Assembly (NCBI GenBank): GCA_910592205.1
Contig: CAJVPJ010000615.1
Location: 1 to 20,767, forward strand
Direction: 5' to 3'
Source: Paraglomus occultum
Taxonomy: Eukaryota > Glomeromycota > Glomeromycetes > Paraglomerales > Paraglomeraceae
DNA: 20,767 bases
Shown: positions 20,689-20,767 of the stretch, one piece after another
Layout: each line of letters starts with the position of its first letter
How positions within the stretch are numbered: the stretch's first letter is position 1
Notes under the pieces: generated by a model
The model's input: only the letters and a program-made list of their open reading frames with translations
The model's database searches: none
What the model was told of the DNA's origin: nothing
Translations under genes and position numbers: made by a program

Positions 20689-20767
20689 TCACGGATATCG
20701 ATAATAATCTTCCGTGATTTCCGCTCTGTGGTACGAACGATCTACAATGGCTGCGGCATTCCCAAAT
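20689..20767 (-). CDS. Possible 3' terminal exon of a minus-strand gene (partial)
   Basis: The last 79 bases are noticeably richer in GC than the flank. On the minus strand one frame reads NAAAIVDRSYHRAEITEDYY then RYP and a TGA stop. A minus-strand AATAAA lies about 60-70 nt beyond the stop (near 20622-20632), consistent with a 3' end. Only about 25 residues are visible, with no recognised family. A plus-strand frame is also open here to the edge, so strand and coding status are uncertain. Confidence 0.3.
   Translation of the reverse strand, partial: FGNAAAIVDRSYHRAEITEDYYRYP

Noticed and set aside
1-20767. Prokaryotic-style features (operons, Shine-Dalgarno sites, CRISPR arrays, prophage)
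   Set aside because: Genes are intron-rich and widely spaced with eukaryotic splice and polyadenylation signals; no regularly spaced repeats of CRISPR type were seen.

Overview
The window is AT-rich nuclear DNA from a eukaryote, most likely an early-diverging fungus. Genes are broken by short GT-AG introns (71-215 nt) and separated by long AT-rich spacers with small transposon relics. Two gene families point the same way. One is a six-transmembrane ion-transport protein of a type I associate with Mucoromycota, including Mortierella and arbuscular mycorrhizal fungi. The other is a 7-dehydrocholesterol (delta7-sterol) reductase, which classical ergosterol-making fungi lack but which fits organisms whose end sterols have no delta7 bond. 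The combination suggests Glomeromycotina or a relative; this is inference, with no rRNA or marker gene here to settle it.

Layout. Positions 1-3968 (+) hold the 3' part of a large six-exon gene. It joins two copies of a helical module like the C-terminus of VWA5A-type VIT/VWA proteins, a proline/valine-rich linker encoded by a minisatellite, and a complete TRP-like channel region. At 4551-4923 (-) is a possible two-exon small gene of 88 codons with no recognised family. Positions 4924-8043 carry no firm gene; they contain a GC-richer patch of diverged internal repeats (about 5916-6400), and a probable MITE relic lies at about 4250-4399. Positions 8044-9964 (-) encode a six-exon geranylgeranyl diphosphate synthase. 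Positions 9965-12709 are spacer with microsatellites. Positions 12710-15052 (-) encode an eight-exon 7-dehydrocholesterol reductase ending in a 12-nt coding exon. Positions 15053-20688 are long spacer with G-rich tracts, a GGAGT/ACTCC hairpin cluster, two adjacent TA-flanked MITEs (19392-19561 and 19574-19849) and a diverged non-coding duplication (about 17985-18395 and 20069-20583). The last 79 bases may be the 3' end of another minus-strand gene.

The two enzyme genes sit next to each other in the same orientation and both belong to isoprenoid metabolism: one makes C20 prenyl donors from farnesyl diphosphate, the other acts late in sterol synthesis. They are 2.7 kb apart and cannot be called a cluster on this evidence. 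All exon joins given here were derived by hand from reading frame, splice dinucleotides and family conservation; phases agree at every junction of the three main genes.
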